From: Acidobacterium sp049965615
GTDB lineage: Bacteria > Acidobacteriota > Terriglobia > Terriglobales > Acidobacteriaceae
Assembly: GCA_049965615.1 (NCBI GenBank)
Contig: JBMFWD010000013.1
Coordinates: 1 to 64,000 of the forward strand
DNA length: 64,000 bases
Direction of reading: 5' to 3'
Shown here: positions 33,184-41,850 of the stretch, one piece after another
How positions within the stretch are numbered: the first letter of the stretch is position 1
Layout: each line of letters begins with the position of its first letter
Notes under the pieces: generated by a model
Database searches by the model: none
Told to the model about the DNA's origin: nothing
The model's input: only the letters and a program-made list of their open reading frames with translations
Made by a program: the position numbers and the translations under genes

Positions 33184-34263
33184 ATGGCAAACATACTTGA
33201 TTTACGGCGACGGATTCGCAGCGTGAAGAATACGCGCCAGATCACGAAGGCGATGAAGATGGTGTCGGCGGCGAAGCTGCGCCGGGCGCAGGAGCAGATG
33301 GTTACTTCTCGTCCTTACTCGGCGATGCTGGCGAGCGTTCTGGAGTCGCTGAAGCGGCGCGTGGAGACGTTTGATCCGGAGACGCGGAAGCTTCGGCATC
33401 CGCTGCTGGCCGAGCGGCCGGAAAAGAAACTGGCGCTGATTGTGATCACGGGTGATAAGGGTTTTGCGGGCGCGTTCAATACGAATGTGATTCGTGCGGC
33501 GAACCAGTTTATCCGCGAGAATGACCACAAGCAGATTGACATTGAGCCAATCGGACGAAAGGCCCGCGACACCTTCCGGCGGAGTTATCTCGTAGCTTTG
33601 TCGCATGAGAATGGCGGTGCTGGACGGCGTCAACCACGGCAACGCAGGGCTGGCATCGAGGTGACCGGTGATCATCCCAGGATGCTGGAGGAGCTGGATT
33701 TTACCGAGGTACGGAATCTTGCCGATGAGCTTGCGAACCGCTATGCGATTGAAGAAGTCGATGCGGTTTACATGATCTACAACGAATTCAAGTCGGTGAT
33801 TCAGCAGCGCATTGTTGTGGAGCGAATTTTACCGATTGTGGAAATTGGAAAGCGCACCATTACGGCGGCTGAGGAGATGACGAAGGAAGCCCGGGAGCAG
33901 GCTGCTAAGGCGGCGACTTCAGCAGGGCTGAGTTTGTATCCGACGGAAGCCGAGGCGGCACAGAAGCAGTTTGAGGAAGAGCGCGAGAAGTTCGGCACGC
34001 AGGCTGTGGATTTTACCTATGAGACTTCGGCTGAGGATGTGCTGAGCTTTCTGATGCCGCAGTATGTGGCATCGCAGATGTATCACGCGATGCGGGATTC
34101 GGTTGCGGCGGAGCATGCGGCGCGCATGACGGCGATGGATGCGGCGACGAATAATGCGTCTGAGATGATCGACTCTCTGACGCTGACGATGAACCGGGTT
34201 CGTCAGGCAGCGATTACGAAGGAAATTATCGAAATTGTGAGCGGCGCGTCCGCGATTGGGTAA
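33184..34263 (+). CDS. atpG: ATP synthase F1 subunit gamma, with insertions
   Basis: The rotor shaft subunit of F1. The N-terminal helix (DLRRRIRSVKNTRQITKAMK) and C-terminal helix (MNRVRQAAITKEIIEIVSG) are standard. At 359 aa it is about 60-70 residues longer than usual gamma subunits (about 285-300). Two additions account for this: a basic, low-complexity segment at residues 134-156 (SYLVALSHENGGAGRRQPRQ, nt 33583-33651) in the middle of the Rossmann-like domain, and a helical, charged segment at about 224-271 (AAEEMTKEAREQAAKAATSA). The frame is intact throughout. Confidence 0.94.
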   Translation: MANILDLRRRIRSVKNTRQITKAMKMVSAAKLRRAQEQMVTSRPYSAMLASVLESLKRRVETFDPETRKLRHPLLAERPEKKLALIVITGDKGFAGAFNTNVIRAANQFIRENDHKQIDIEPIGRKARDTFRRSYLVALSHENGGAGRRQPRQRRAGIEVTGDHPRMLEELDFTEVRNLADELANRYAIEEVDAVYMIYNEFKSVIQQRIVVERILPIVEIGKRTITAAEEMTKEAREQAAKAATSAGLSLYPTEAEAAQKQFEEEREKFGTQAVDFTYETSAEDVLSFLMPQYVASQMYHAMRDSVAAEHAARMTAMDAATNNASEMIDSLTLTMNRVRQAAITKEIIEIVSGASAIG

Positions 34264-34276
34264 GAAAGAGATTGAT

Positions 34277-35722
34277 ATGGCAGAGAACATTGGAAGAGTG
34301 ATTCAGGTTTCCGGACCGGCGGTCGACGTGCAGTTTCCCGAGGCGTCGATGCCAGCGATTTACCAGGCGCTGCGCGTGGTGAGCGATGGGTTTGACGTGC
34401 CGGCGCCGATGAGCGTGGTGCTGGAAGTGCAGCAGCATCTGGGCGAAGGGCGCGTGCGTTGCGTGGCGATGGAAGCCACGGACGGCATGGTGCGCGGGAT
34501 GAAGGCGATTGACCTGGGCGGGCCGATTTCGGTTCCGGTGGGTCGCGAGACGCTGGGGCGCGTGCTAAACGTAATTGGCGAGCCGGTGGACAACATGGGT
34601 CCTTTGAATGCAAAGGCTCACATGCCCATTCATCGTCAGGCGCCGGCGTTTGACGAGCAGGCGATCACCGAGGAGATGTTTGAGACGGGCGTGAAGGTCA
34701 TCGACCTGATCCAGCCGTTTTTGAAGGGCGGCAAGATCGGCCTGTTTGGCGGCGCGGGCGTGGGCAAGACGGTTGTTATTCAGGAGTTAATTAACAACGT
34801 TGCGTCGAAGCACGGCGGCTTCTCAGTATTTGCCGGAGTGGGCGAGCGTACGCGCGAAGGCAACGACCTGTGGCTGGAGTTTCAGGAAGCAGGCGTGATC
34901 GACATTCACGATTACAAGAAGTCGAAGGCTGCGCTGATTTATGGGCAGATGACCGAGCCGCCGGGTGCGCGTTTGCGCGTGGCGCTGACGGCGCTGACGG
35001 TGGCCGAGTACTTCCGCGATCAGGAAGGGTCGGATACGCTGCTGTTTATCGACAATATTTTCCGGTTTACGCAGGCGGGGTCTGAAGTTTCAACGCTGCT
35101 GGGGCGCATGCCTTCGGCGGTGGGCTACCAGCCGAACCTGGCGACGGAGATGGGCGAGCTGCAGGAGCGCATTACGTCGACAAAGAAAGGCTCAGTGACG
35201 TCAGTGCAGGCTGTCTATGTACCGGCGGATGACCTTACCGATCCGGCGCCGGCGACGACGTTTGCTCACCTGGATGCGACGACGGTGCTTTCGCGTCCTC
35301 TGAGCGAGCTGGGTATTTATCCCGCGGTGGACCCGCTGGCTTCGAGCTCGCGAATCCTGTCTCCTCGGATTGTTGGGCAGGAGCACTATGACGTGGCGCA
35401 GGGCGTGAAGCGGATTCTGCAGCGGTACAAGGACCTGCAGGACATCATCGCGATTCTGGGCATTGATGAATTGTCGGAAGAGGATCGCCTGACGGTTTCG
35501 CGCGCGCGCAAGGTGCAGAAGTTCTTGTCGCAGCCGTTCCACGTAGCGGAGCAGTTTACGGGAATTCCGGGCCGTTACTGCAAGATTGCGGATACGGTGC
35601 GGAGCTTTAAGGAAGTGATTGAAGGCAAGCACGATAATGTTCCCGAGCAGGCGTTCTACATGAAGGGAACGATTGAGGAAGTGCTGGAAGAGGCCGAGAA
35701 GATGCAGGCGGCGGCGAAGTAA
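34277..35722 (+). CDS. atpD: ATP synthase F1 subunit beta
   Basis: The 481-aa catalytic subunit. The P-loop GGAGVGKT is at residues 158-165, the Walker B strand is DTLLFIDNIFRFTQAG, and the family segment VPADDLTDPAPATTFAHLDATTVLSR is present. ATG at 34277 is the start, preceded by AAGAAAGAG; the frame is also open 21 bases upstream into the end of atpG. The order alpha-gamma-beta-epsilon is conventional. Confidence 0.98.
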   Translation: MAENIGRVIQVSGPAVDVQFPEASMPAIYQALRVVSDGFDVPAPMSVVLEVQQHLGEGRVRCVAMEATDGMVRGMKAIDLGGPISVPVGRETLGRVLNVIGEPVDNMGPLNAKAHMPIHRQAPAFDEQAITEEMFETGVKVIDLIQPFLKGGKIGLFGGAGVGKTVVIQELINNVASKHGGFSVFAGVGERTREGNDLWLEFQEAGVIDIHDYKKSKAALIYGQMTEPPGARLRVALTALTVAEYFRDQEGSDTLLFIDNIFRFTQAGSEVSTLLGRMPSAVGYQPNLATEMGELQERITSTKKGSVTSVQAVYVPADDLTDPAPATTFAHLDATTVLSRPLSELGIYPAVDPLASSSRILSPRIVGQEHYDVAQGVKRILQRYKDLQDIIAILGIDELSEEDRLTVSRARKVQKFLSQPFHVAEQFTGIPGRYCKIADTVRSFKEVIEGKHDNVPEQAFYMKGTIEEVLEEAEKMQAAAK

Positions 35723-35724
35723 CC

Positions 35725-36144
35725 ATGGCAAACCAGGGAAAGCTGCAAGTACGACTGGTAACACCGGAGAGGATTCTGCTGGATGAGGAGGTAACCTCGG
35801 TGGAGGTTCCCTCGAAGGCCGGATACATGGAGGTGTTGCCTGGTGCTGCTCCTTTGCTGGCGCGGATTGGCGCGGGGATGCTGCGCCTGCGCGGCGGCGA
35901 GAGCGGTGAAAAGAGCTTTGTGATTTCCCATGGTATTGCCGAGGTGCTGCCGCAGCGAGTGACGATCCTGGCAAACAGGGTGGAGATGCCGGGCCAGGTG
36001 GACATTGCATTGGCGGAGGAACTGGAAGAACGCGGCAAAAAGCAATGGGAGCAGGCCGGCGACGACCCGGCTGCCTTCCGCGAGGCGAATGACCTGATTC
36101 TGGAAGGGCAGACGCTGAAGGAACTGGCCAACCTGCGGCATTGA
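35725..36144 (+). CDS. atpC: ATP synthase F1 subunit epsilon
   Basis: A 139-aa central-stalk subunit that also inhibits ATP hydrolysis. The N-terminal beta sandwich (KLQVRLVTPERILLDEEVTSVEVPS, GYMEVLPGAAPLLARIG) and a C-terminal helix pair (about residues 90-138) are recognisable. The start is 2 nt after atpD. It closes the operon and is followed by a terminator-like hairpin at 36171-36206. Confidence 0.95.
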   Translation: MANQGKLQVRLVTPERILLDEEVTSVEVPSKAGYMEVLPGAAPLLARIGAGMLRLRGGESGEKSFVISHGIAEVLPQRVTILANRVEMPGQVDIALAEELEERGKKQWEQAGDDPAAFREANDLILEGQTLKELANLRH

Positions 36145-36170
36145 TGGTTTTCGGTGATGTCAAAAACCGG

Positions 36171-36206
36171 GAGGCGAAGGGCGAAAAGCGCTTCGCCTCA
36201 TTGTTT
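36171..36206 (+). terminator. Terminator-like hairpin after atpC
   Basis: GAGGCGAAG (36171-36179) pairs with CTTCGCCTC (36191-36199), followed by ATTGTTTTG. It lies 26 nt after the atpC stop and probably ends the ATP synthase transcript. Confidence 0.6.
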
Positions 36207-36282
36207 TGCGGTGGAGGCGGACCGGTAAAAGTGATGAGAAAGATGCCAGTGATTGAAGTTATACGATCTAACTTGAGGATTT

Positions 36283-36311
36283 TTGTGTATCGTAATCCAC
36301 GATGATAAATT
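36283..36311 (+). promoter_or_regulatory. Possible promoter of the PP2C gene
   Basis: TTGTGT (36283-36288), a 17-nt spacer and TAAATT (36306-36311) lie about 48 nt before the gene. The spacer holds a small inverted repeat (ATCGT AATCC ACGAT) that could be an operator. Both assignments are tentative. Confidence 0.35.
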
Positions 36312-36358
36312 CACTTTCTCAGGTGTAATCAGTTGAGACGTTGTAGCGGTCCCATGCA

Positions 36359-37105
36359 ATGGAATTAAAACTGGAAGCGGCCGGATACACCGATACAGGC
36401 GCGCTCCGCATGAATAACGAAGATGCCTTCCTGTGCTGCCGGGAGCAGGGCGTTTTTGTGGTTTGTGACGGGATGGGTGGCGCGGCCGGCGGGGAAGTTG
36501 CGAGCCGGATGGCGGCCGAGTGCGTGTCCGAGGCGCTGTGCGGGAGGAGCGAGGCGGACAAGCCGAGCGAGGATGCGTTGGAGTCGGCTCTGATTGAGGC
36601 GATTGCGGATGCGAATCGCAGGATTTATGAGCGGGCGCAGCGTGAAGTCGAAGTGGCAGGGATGGGCACGACGATTGTGACGGCGCATGTTTCGCCGGGG
36701 ATTGCGCATGTGGCGCACGTGGGCGACAGCCGCTGCTATTTGTGGCGTGAAGGGCAGATGGAACTGCTGACGCAGGACCACTCGCTGGTGGGTGAGCAGG
36801 TTCGATTGGGCCGGCTGAGCCCGGAAGAGGCAGAAAATTCTCCTTACCGCAATGTGATTACGCGGGCGCTGGGCACGCAGTTGACGGTGATGACGGAATA
36901 CCAGCGGATCCGGGTACAGAGCGGGGATGTGCTGCTGTTGTGTTCTGACGGGTTGACGCGGGAGTTGACCGACGGGGAGATAGCCGGGGTTCTTTCGCGG
37001 GCGGCGGGTGGCGAAAAGCTGGATGCCGTGTGCGAGGTTCTGGTGCAGCGCGCGAACGCAGCGGGTGGGCATGACAATATTACGTGCGTGCTGGTTCGGA
37101 TTTAG
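36359..37105 (+). CDS. PP2C-type serine/threonine phosphatase
   Basis: A 248-aa stand-alone PPM phosphatase (PrpC/Stp family) that dephosphorylates Ser/Thr-phosphoproteins, opposing Hanks-type kinases. Metal-binding motifs: RMNNEDAF near residue 20, VVCDGMGGAAGGEVAS (Asp37), VAHVGDSRCYLWREGQM, LLCSDGLTRELTD and GGHDNITCVLV. No kinase gene is adjacent. It uses an ATG at 36359 without an obvious strong ribosome site. Confidence 0.93.
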   Translation: MELKLEAAGYTDTGALRMNNEDAFLCCREQGVFVVCDGMGGAAGGEVASRMAAECVSEALCGRSEADKPSEDALESALIEAIADANRRIYERAQREVEVAGMGTTIVTAHVSPGIAHVAHVGDSRCYLWREGQMELLTQDHSLVGEQVRLGRLSPEEAENSPYRNVITRALGTQLTVMTEYQRIRVQSGDVLLLCSDGLTRELTDGEIAGVLSRAAGGEKLDAVCEVLVQRANAAGGHDNITCVLVRI

Positions 37106-37296
37106 CCGGTCCGGGATATCTTGCGGGTAACTGGTAGCAAGCCTGGCTGCATTGTTGGGCACGGATGTTGTGGCGAGGCTAAAAAAAACTGTGAACTTTG
37201 ATGAAGCGGATGCGCGTCGCAGGACAACTGCGATGGCGAGATGCTAAGCTGTCAGGTTTTCGCTACGAGGCGAAGCGAGATCGACCGGAGGGCTGC

Positions 37297-38496
37297 ATGA
37301 GCGCTACGACCCAGATACAGGAATCCGCTGTTTCCACCTATCCATTTGTCTTGACCGATGAACAGGAGCAGTTGCGTAAGGAGATCCGCGAATTTGCCGC
37401 GCGTGAGATTGCTCCGCATGTTTCGGAGTGGGATGAGACGAGCACGTATCCGCTGGCGGTGGTGAAAGAGATGGGGCGGATGGGGTTGATGGGGATTATT
37501 TTCCCGACCGAGTATGGCGGGGCCGGCATGGGTTACGTGGATTACATGCTGGCGGTGGAGGAACTATCGGCAGTGGACGGTTCGGTGGGAATTATTGTGG
37601 CTTCGCACAACTCGCTGTGCTCGAACCATATTTTTCTTGCCGGAACCGAGGAGCAGCGGCGGAAGTATATTCCGAAGCTGGCGACGGGGGAGTGGATTGG
37701 GGCCTGGGGGTTGACGGAGCCGGGATCGGGTTCGGACGCGGCGGGGGCGCGGACTTCCGCGGTGAAGAGGGGTGACAAGTGGGTGCTGAACGGCTCGAAG
37801 ATTTTTATTACAAATGGTTCGTATGCCGATGTGGCCGTGGTGATTGCGGTGACGGACAAGGACAAGGGGACGCATGGGCTTTCTGCGTTTGTAGTGGAGA
37901 AGGGTACGAAGGGATTTCGCTCGGGCAAGAAGGAGAACAAGCTGGGGCTGCGGGCGAGCGATACGGCGGAGCTGATTTTTGAGGACTGCGAGATTCCGGA
38001 GGAGAACCTGCTGGGGAAGCTGGGTGAGGGATTTGTGGACTCGATGCGGATTCTGGATGGCGGGCGGATATCGATTGCGGCGCTGTCACTGGGGATTGCG
38101 CGGGGGGCGCTGGATGCTTCGCTGAAGTATGTGAAGGAGCGGCGGCAGTTTGGAAAAGCGATTGCGGAGTTCCAGGGCATCCAGTGGAAGCTGGCCGACA
38201 TGGCGACGGAACTGGATGCGGCGCGGCTTTTGACGCTGAGAGCAGCGGTACTGAAGGACGCGGGGTATCGGGTGACGAAGGAGTCTGCGATGGCGAAGCT
38301 GTACGCGAGCGAGGTTGCTGTGAGGATCTGCAACGAGGCGGTGCAGCTGCACGGCGGGTATGGATTTATCAAGGACTATCCGGCGGAGAAGTTTTATCGC
38401 GACGTGAAGCTGTGCACGATTGGCGAGGGCACGAGCGAAATTCAGCGGATGGTGATTGGGCGGGAGATTCTGAAGGTGCATCCGTCGCGGGGATAG
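37297..38496 (+). CDS. Acyl-CoA dehydrogenase
   Basis: A 399-aa FAD-dependent dehydrogenase of the short/medium-chain class. Signatures: TEYGGAGMGYVDYMLAVEELS, GAWGLTEPGSGSDAAG (family signature 1), NGSKIFITNG, and the C-terminal QLHGGYGFIKDYPAEKFYRD. The catalytic glutamate is the one in IGEGTSEIQR. It resembles butyryl-CoA dehydrogenase, but chain length cannot be fixed. ATG at 37297 follows a good GGAGGG site; the open frame from 37198 is not needed. Electron-transfer flavoprotein genes are not nearby. Confidence 0.93.
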   Translation: MSATTQIQESAVSTYPFVLTDEQEQLRKEIREFAAREIAPHVSEWDETSTYPLAVVKEMGRMGLMGIIFPTEYGGAGMGYVDYMLAVEELSAVDGSVGIIVASHNSLCSNHIFLAGTEEQRRKYIPKLATGEWIGAWGLTEPGSGSDAAGARTSAVKRGDKWVLNGSKIFITNGSYADVAVVIAVTDKDKGTHGLSAFVVEKGTKGFRSGKKENKLGLRASDTAELIFEDCEIPEENLLGKLGEGFVDSMRILDGGRISIAALSLGIARGALDASLKYVKERRQFGKAIAEFQGIQWKLADMATELDAARLLTLRAAVLKDAGYRVTKESAMAKLYASEVAVRICNEAVQLHGGYGFIKDYPAEKFYRDVKLCTIGEGTSEIQRMVIGREILKVHPSRG

Positions 38497-38554
38497 GCGC
38501 ACGTAGACAAAGCGCAGCGTGAACGGGCCGGGTGACTCGGGCTAGGATGAAGGT

Positions 38555-39619
38555 ATGAAGATGCATGAGTATGTCACGCTGGGACGGTCCGGGTTGCGGG
38601 TGAGTCCGCTGTGCCTGGGTACGATGACGTTTGGGAACAGCCGCTGGGGCTCGGAGGATGAGGAGTCGCGGGCGATTTTTGACGCTTATGTGGAAGCCGG
38701 CGGAAATTTTCTGGATACGGCGGATGGGTATGCGCTGGGCGAGAGCGAGAAGCTGCTGGGACGGTTTGTGGCCGAGACGAAGCTGCGCGACCGGCTGGTG
38801 ATTGCGACGAAGTTTACGTTCAACGCGGAGGAGGGAAATCCGAACGCGGGCGGCAACGGGCGGAAGAATATTCACCGGGCGCTGGAGGGTTCGCTGCAGC
38901 GGCTGGGAATGGATTACGTGGACCTGTACTGGATGCATGCGTGGGACACGGTGACTCCGGTGGAGGAAGTGATTGGGTCGCTGAACGATCTGGTTCGCGC
39001 GGGGAAGATTCGGTATTACGCATTCTCGGATGTTCCGGCATGGTATGCGGCGCGGGCGGTGACTCTGGCGGAGTGCCATGGGATGGCGAAGCCGATTGCG
39101 CTGCAACTGGAGTATTCGCTGGTGGAGCGGACGATTGAGCGGGAGCATGTGCCTGCGGCGCAGGAACTGGGGTTAGGGATTTGCCCGTGGAGTCCGCTGG
39201 CGAGCGGGCTGCTGACGGGGAAGTATCGGCGGGACAAGAGCACGGAAGAGGGCAAGAGCCGTCTGGATGTGTTGAAGAATGCTCCGAACCCTGTGTTTGG
39301 CAAGTTCACGGATCGCAACTGGAAGATAGTGGACGCAGTGGCTGCGGCGGCGAAGGTGACAGGCTGCTCGATGGCGCAAATTGCTCTGCACTGGGTGGCG
39401 ACGCAGCCGGGCGTGACTTCCACGCTGATTGGCGCGACGCGTAAGAAGCAGCTGGAGGATAATCTGGCTGCGCTGGAGGTGCCGATTCCCCCTTCGGTGC
39501 GAGAACAACTGGACAAGGTGAGCGCGCTGGAGCCGGCGCATCCGTATATGTTTTTTGATGAGTTTTTGCAGAATCGCGTGAACGGCGACGTGACTGTGCG
39601 GAAGTGGCGCGGATTCTGA
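38555..39619 (+). CDS. Aldo/keto reductase
   Basis: A 354-aa NADPH-dependent oxidoreductase with a TIM-barrel fold. The catalytic tetrad is visible: Asp54 and Tyr59 in LDTADGYA, Lys86 in ATKFTFN and His128 in LYWMHAWD. The family signature GRSGLRVSPLCLGTMTFG starts the protein, and the cofactor-binding IGATRKKQLEDNLAAL lies near the end. The substrate is unknown. It is a single gene followed by a dispersed repeat. Confidence 0.92.
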   Translation: MKMHEYVTLGRSGLRVSPLCLGTMTFGNSRWGSEDEESRAIFDAYVEAGGNFLDTADGYALGESEKLLGRFVAETKLRDRLVIATKFTFNAEEGNPNAGGNGRKNIHRALEGSLQRLGMDYVDLYWMHAWDTVTPVEEVIGSLNDLVRAGKIRYYAFSDVPAWYAARAVTLAECHGMAKPIALQLEYSLVERTIEREHVPAAQELGLGICPWSPLASGLLTGKYRRDKSTEEGKSRLDVLKNAPNPVFGKFTDRNWKIVDAVAAAAKVTGCSMAQIALHWVATQPGVTSTLIGATRKKQLEDNLAALEVPIPPSVREQLDKVSALEPAHPYMFFDEFLQNRVNGDVTVRKWRGF

Positions 39620-39650
39620 GCTTGAGATGCTTGCCACGATTGGCGGATGA

Positions 39651-39709
39651 AACCGCAGGTCCCTCCGCTGCGTTCGCTCGCCAGGCGAGCGAACTTCGGT
39701 CGGGATGAC
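39651..39709. repeat. Intergenic repeat, 'ACCGCAG...GGGATGAC' family
   Basis: Begins AACCGCAGG, contains the hairpin TCGCTCGC CAG GCGAGCGA and ends CTTCGGTCGGGATGAC. It closely matches the unit at 3379-3439. It separates the aldo/keto reductase gene from meaB. Confidence 0.7.
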
Positions 39710-39769
39710 TATATTTCGTGGGCTGACGATATCTTTTTTTAGTGGATTTGTGAAACAGGGCACTGAGGA

Positions 39770-40774
39770 ATGACTGGATTGCGGACGGAGATTTCAGCCG
39801 AGGCTCTTGCGGCGCTGCTGGAGCGGGTTCGCGCGGGAGATGCGCGTGCGCTGGCGCGTGCGATTTCCGTGGTGGAGGATGATGCACCGGGCGCGGCGGA
39901 GGTGTTGTCGGCATGCTTTCCGTATACGGGAGATTCGCTGCGGATCGGGGTGACGGGATCGCCGGGCGCGGGCAAGAGCACACTGGTGGACAGGCTGGCG
40001 CGTAAGTATCGTGAGCGCGAAGAGACGGTGGGCGTGCTGGCGGTTGATCCGACGAGCCCGTTTACCGGCGGGGCGATTCTGGGCGACCGGATACGGATGG
40101 CGGAGCGGTTGAGCGATCCGGGTGTGTATGTGCGGAGCATGGCGACGCGGGGCGCGCTGGGCGGACTGGCGCAGACGACGGCCGACGCGGTGACGGTGCT
40201 GGAGGCGAGCGGCAAGCAGAAGGTGCTGATTGAGACCGTGGGGGTTGGGCAGGATGAGGTTGATATTGTCCGGCTGGCCGATGTAACGGTGGTGGTTCTG
40301 GTGCCGGGCATGGGGGATGACGTGCAGAGCATCAAGGCCGGGATTATGGAGATTGCGGATATTTTTGTGATCAACAAGGCGGACCGCGAGGGCGCCGACC
40401 GGGTGGAGAAGGAAGTGCGCGCGATGCAGTCGCTGGCGAGCCAGCATGCGGGCGACGACGAGTGGGTTCCTCCGATGGTGAAGACGGTGGCGACGGGCGG
40501 GCAGGGGATTGAGGAATTGATGGCGACGATTGACCGGATGCAGGCGTGGCTGCGAGAGGGCGACCGGCTGGCGGCGAGGCGGCGACGGTACTGGCGCGAG
40601 CGGATTGTGGAGATGATGCGGGCGGCGCTGCTGCGGGAGGTGCGGCAGCATGGGTTTTCGCCGAGCGAGATTGAGGAGTATGCGGCGCTGGTGGTGGAGC
40701 GGAGGGAAGACCCTTATCGGCTGGTTCCGCGATTGATCGCGGAGCGATTTGCGGTGATGGAAGAGAGGCGCTGA
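39770..40774 (+). CDS. meaB: Methylmalonyl-CoA mutase-associated GTPase MeaB
   Basis: A 334-aa G3E-family GTPase that protects and loads B12 cofactor onto methylmalonyl-CoA mutase. G1 is GSPGAGKST (residues 63-71); other family segments are DPTSPFTGGAILGDRIRM, the FIETVGVGQ-type IETVGVGQDEVDI, and NKADREGAD. It is followed directly by the methylmalonyl-CoA epimerase gene. Together they indicate a propionyl-CoA/methylmalonyl-CoA route, though the mutase itself is not in the window. Confidence 0.95.
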   Translation: MTGLRTEISAEALAALLERVRAGDARALARAISVVEDDAPGAAEVLSACFPYTGDSLRIGVTGSPGAGKSTLVDRLARKYREREETVGVLAVDPTSPFTGGAILGDRIRMAERLSDPGVYVRSMATRGALGGLAQTTADAVTVLEASGKQKVLIETVGVGQDEVDIVRLADVTVVVLVPGMGDDVQSIKAGIMEIADIFVINKADREGADRVEKEVRAMQSLASQHAGDDEWVPPMVKTVATGGQGIEELMATIDRMQAWLREGDRLAARRRRYWRERIVEMMRAALLREVRQHGFSPSEIEEYAALVVERREDPYRLVPRLIAERFAVMEERR

Positions 40775-41203
40775 ATGACCGACGGGCTGACGGGCGCGAA
40801 GATTGACCACCTGGGGATTGCGGTGAAGAGCATTGCGGAGGCGCGCGGATTTTATGAGGCGCTGGGGCTGGTCGTGACGCAGGAAGAGACGGTGGAGCAT
40901 GAGCGGGTGAAGACGGCGATGCTTCCGGTGGGCGAGAGCCGGGTGGAGCTGCTGGAGCCGACGGAAGCGGATTCTCCGGTGGGGAAGTTTCTGGTGAAGC
41001 GCGGCGAGGGATTGCACCATGTGGCGCTGCAGGTGGAGGACATTCATGCGGCGATGGAGCGGCTGAAGGCCCGGGGGGCGCGGTTGATCTCTGATGAAGT
41101 GAAGGTTGGCGCCGGAGGGCATTTGTATTTCTTTGTGCATCCGGCGAGCGCGGGCGGTGTGCTGGTGGAGATTGTGCAGCCGGTTGGGGAGAACGGGCAT
41201 TGA
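40775..41203 (+). CDS. mce: Methylmalonyl-CoA epimerase
   Basis: A 142-aa VOC-fold metalloenzyme interconverting (S)- and (R)-methylmalonyl-CoA. The paired beta-alpha-beta modules are clear: KIDHLGIAVKSIAEARGFYEA and GEGLHHVALQVEDIHAAMERL, with metal ligands expected at these His residues and at the Glu of VELLEP/LVEIVQP. The ATG immediately follows the meaB stop, and its own stop shares a base with the tsaB ATG, so meaB-mce-tsaB-rimI are tightly coupled. Confidence 0.95.
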   Translation: MTDGLTGAKIDHLGIAVKSIAEARGFYEALGLVVTQEETVEHERVKTAMLPVGESRVELLEPTEADSPVGKFLVKRGEGLHHVALQVEDIHAAMERLKARGARLISDEVKVGAGGHLYFFVHPASAGGVLVEIVQPVGENGH

Positions 41204-41850
41204 TGCGGGTGCTGGGAATGGATACCTGCGGAGCGGAGGGCAGCCTTGCGCTGGCAGAAGTGACCGGGCAGGGTGTAAGCGTGATAGGGGGGCGGCGGCT
41301 GGCCGGGAGGACGTATTCGGAGGAGCTTTTGCCGGCGGTTCGGGAGGTGCTGGAGACGGGCGGGCTGGCGGTTCGGGATCTGGACGCGCTGGTGGTGGTG
41401 GTGGGTCCGGGGAGCTTTACGGGAGTGCGCGTGGGGTCGAGCACGGCCAAGGGGCTGGCCCAGGCGGCGGGCGTGGCGGTGATTGGCGTTTCTCGACTGC
41501 AGGTGCTGGCGCAGAAGGCTGGAGCGCGCGGTGCGGCGCTGGATGCCGGGCGTGGCGAGATGTATTTTGGCGTGGCAGGGGATGAAGCGGGCGAGGTGCT
41601 GATGGGGTTGGAGGAGATTCGCGGGCGGATGGGTGTGGGCGAGATTGCCTGCTGCGAGTCGAAGACAGCGCAGGCGCTGGAGGGTGCGCGGATGGTGGAT
41701 GCACCGACGGCGGAGGATGCGCTGCGGTATGCGCAGGGGCGGATTCTGCGGCGGGAGTTTGACGACCTGGCGGGGCTGGACGCGCATTACCTGCGACGGT
41801 CGGAGGCGGAAGTGGTGGCGGAGCGGCGGGCGGCTGCGACAGAGCGATGA
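41203..41850 (+). CDS. tsaB: tRNA t6A biosynthesis protein TsaB
   Basis: A 215-aa member of the ASKHA (actin-like) fold that supports TsaD in making N6-threonylcarbamoyladenosine in tRNA. Signatures: VLGMDTCGAEGSLAL at the N-terminus and VVVVGPGSFTGVRVGSSTAKGLAQA. It overlaps the mce stop by 1 base and the rimI start by 4. The tsaB-rimI order is common in bacteria. No tsaD or tsaE here. Confidence 0.93.
   Translation: MRVLGMDTCGAEGSLALAEVTGQGVSVIGGRRLAGRTYSEELLPAVREVLETGGLAVRDLDALVVVVGPGSFTGVRVGSSTAKGLAQAAGVAVIGVSRLQVLAQKAGARGAALDAGRGEMYFGVAGDEAGEVLMGLEEIRGRMGVGEIACCESKTAQALEGARMVDAPTAEDALRYAQGRILRREFDDLAGLDAHYLRRSEAEVVAERRAAATER

Noticed and set aside
33583..33660. Frameshift in atpG
   Set aside because: The frame is open across the insert and resumes exactly on the family pattern (IEVTGDHP), so an in-frame insertion is simpler than paired frameshifts.
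39794..41200. 468-aa minus-strand open frame over meaB and mce
   Set aside because: Same shadow composition; both plus-strand genes show all catalytic motifs.
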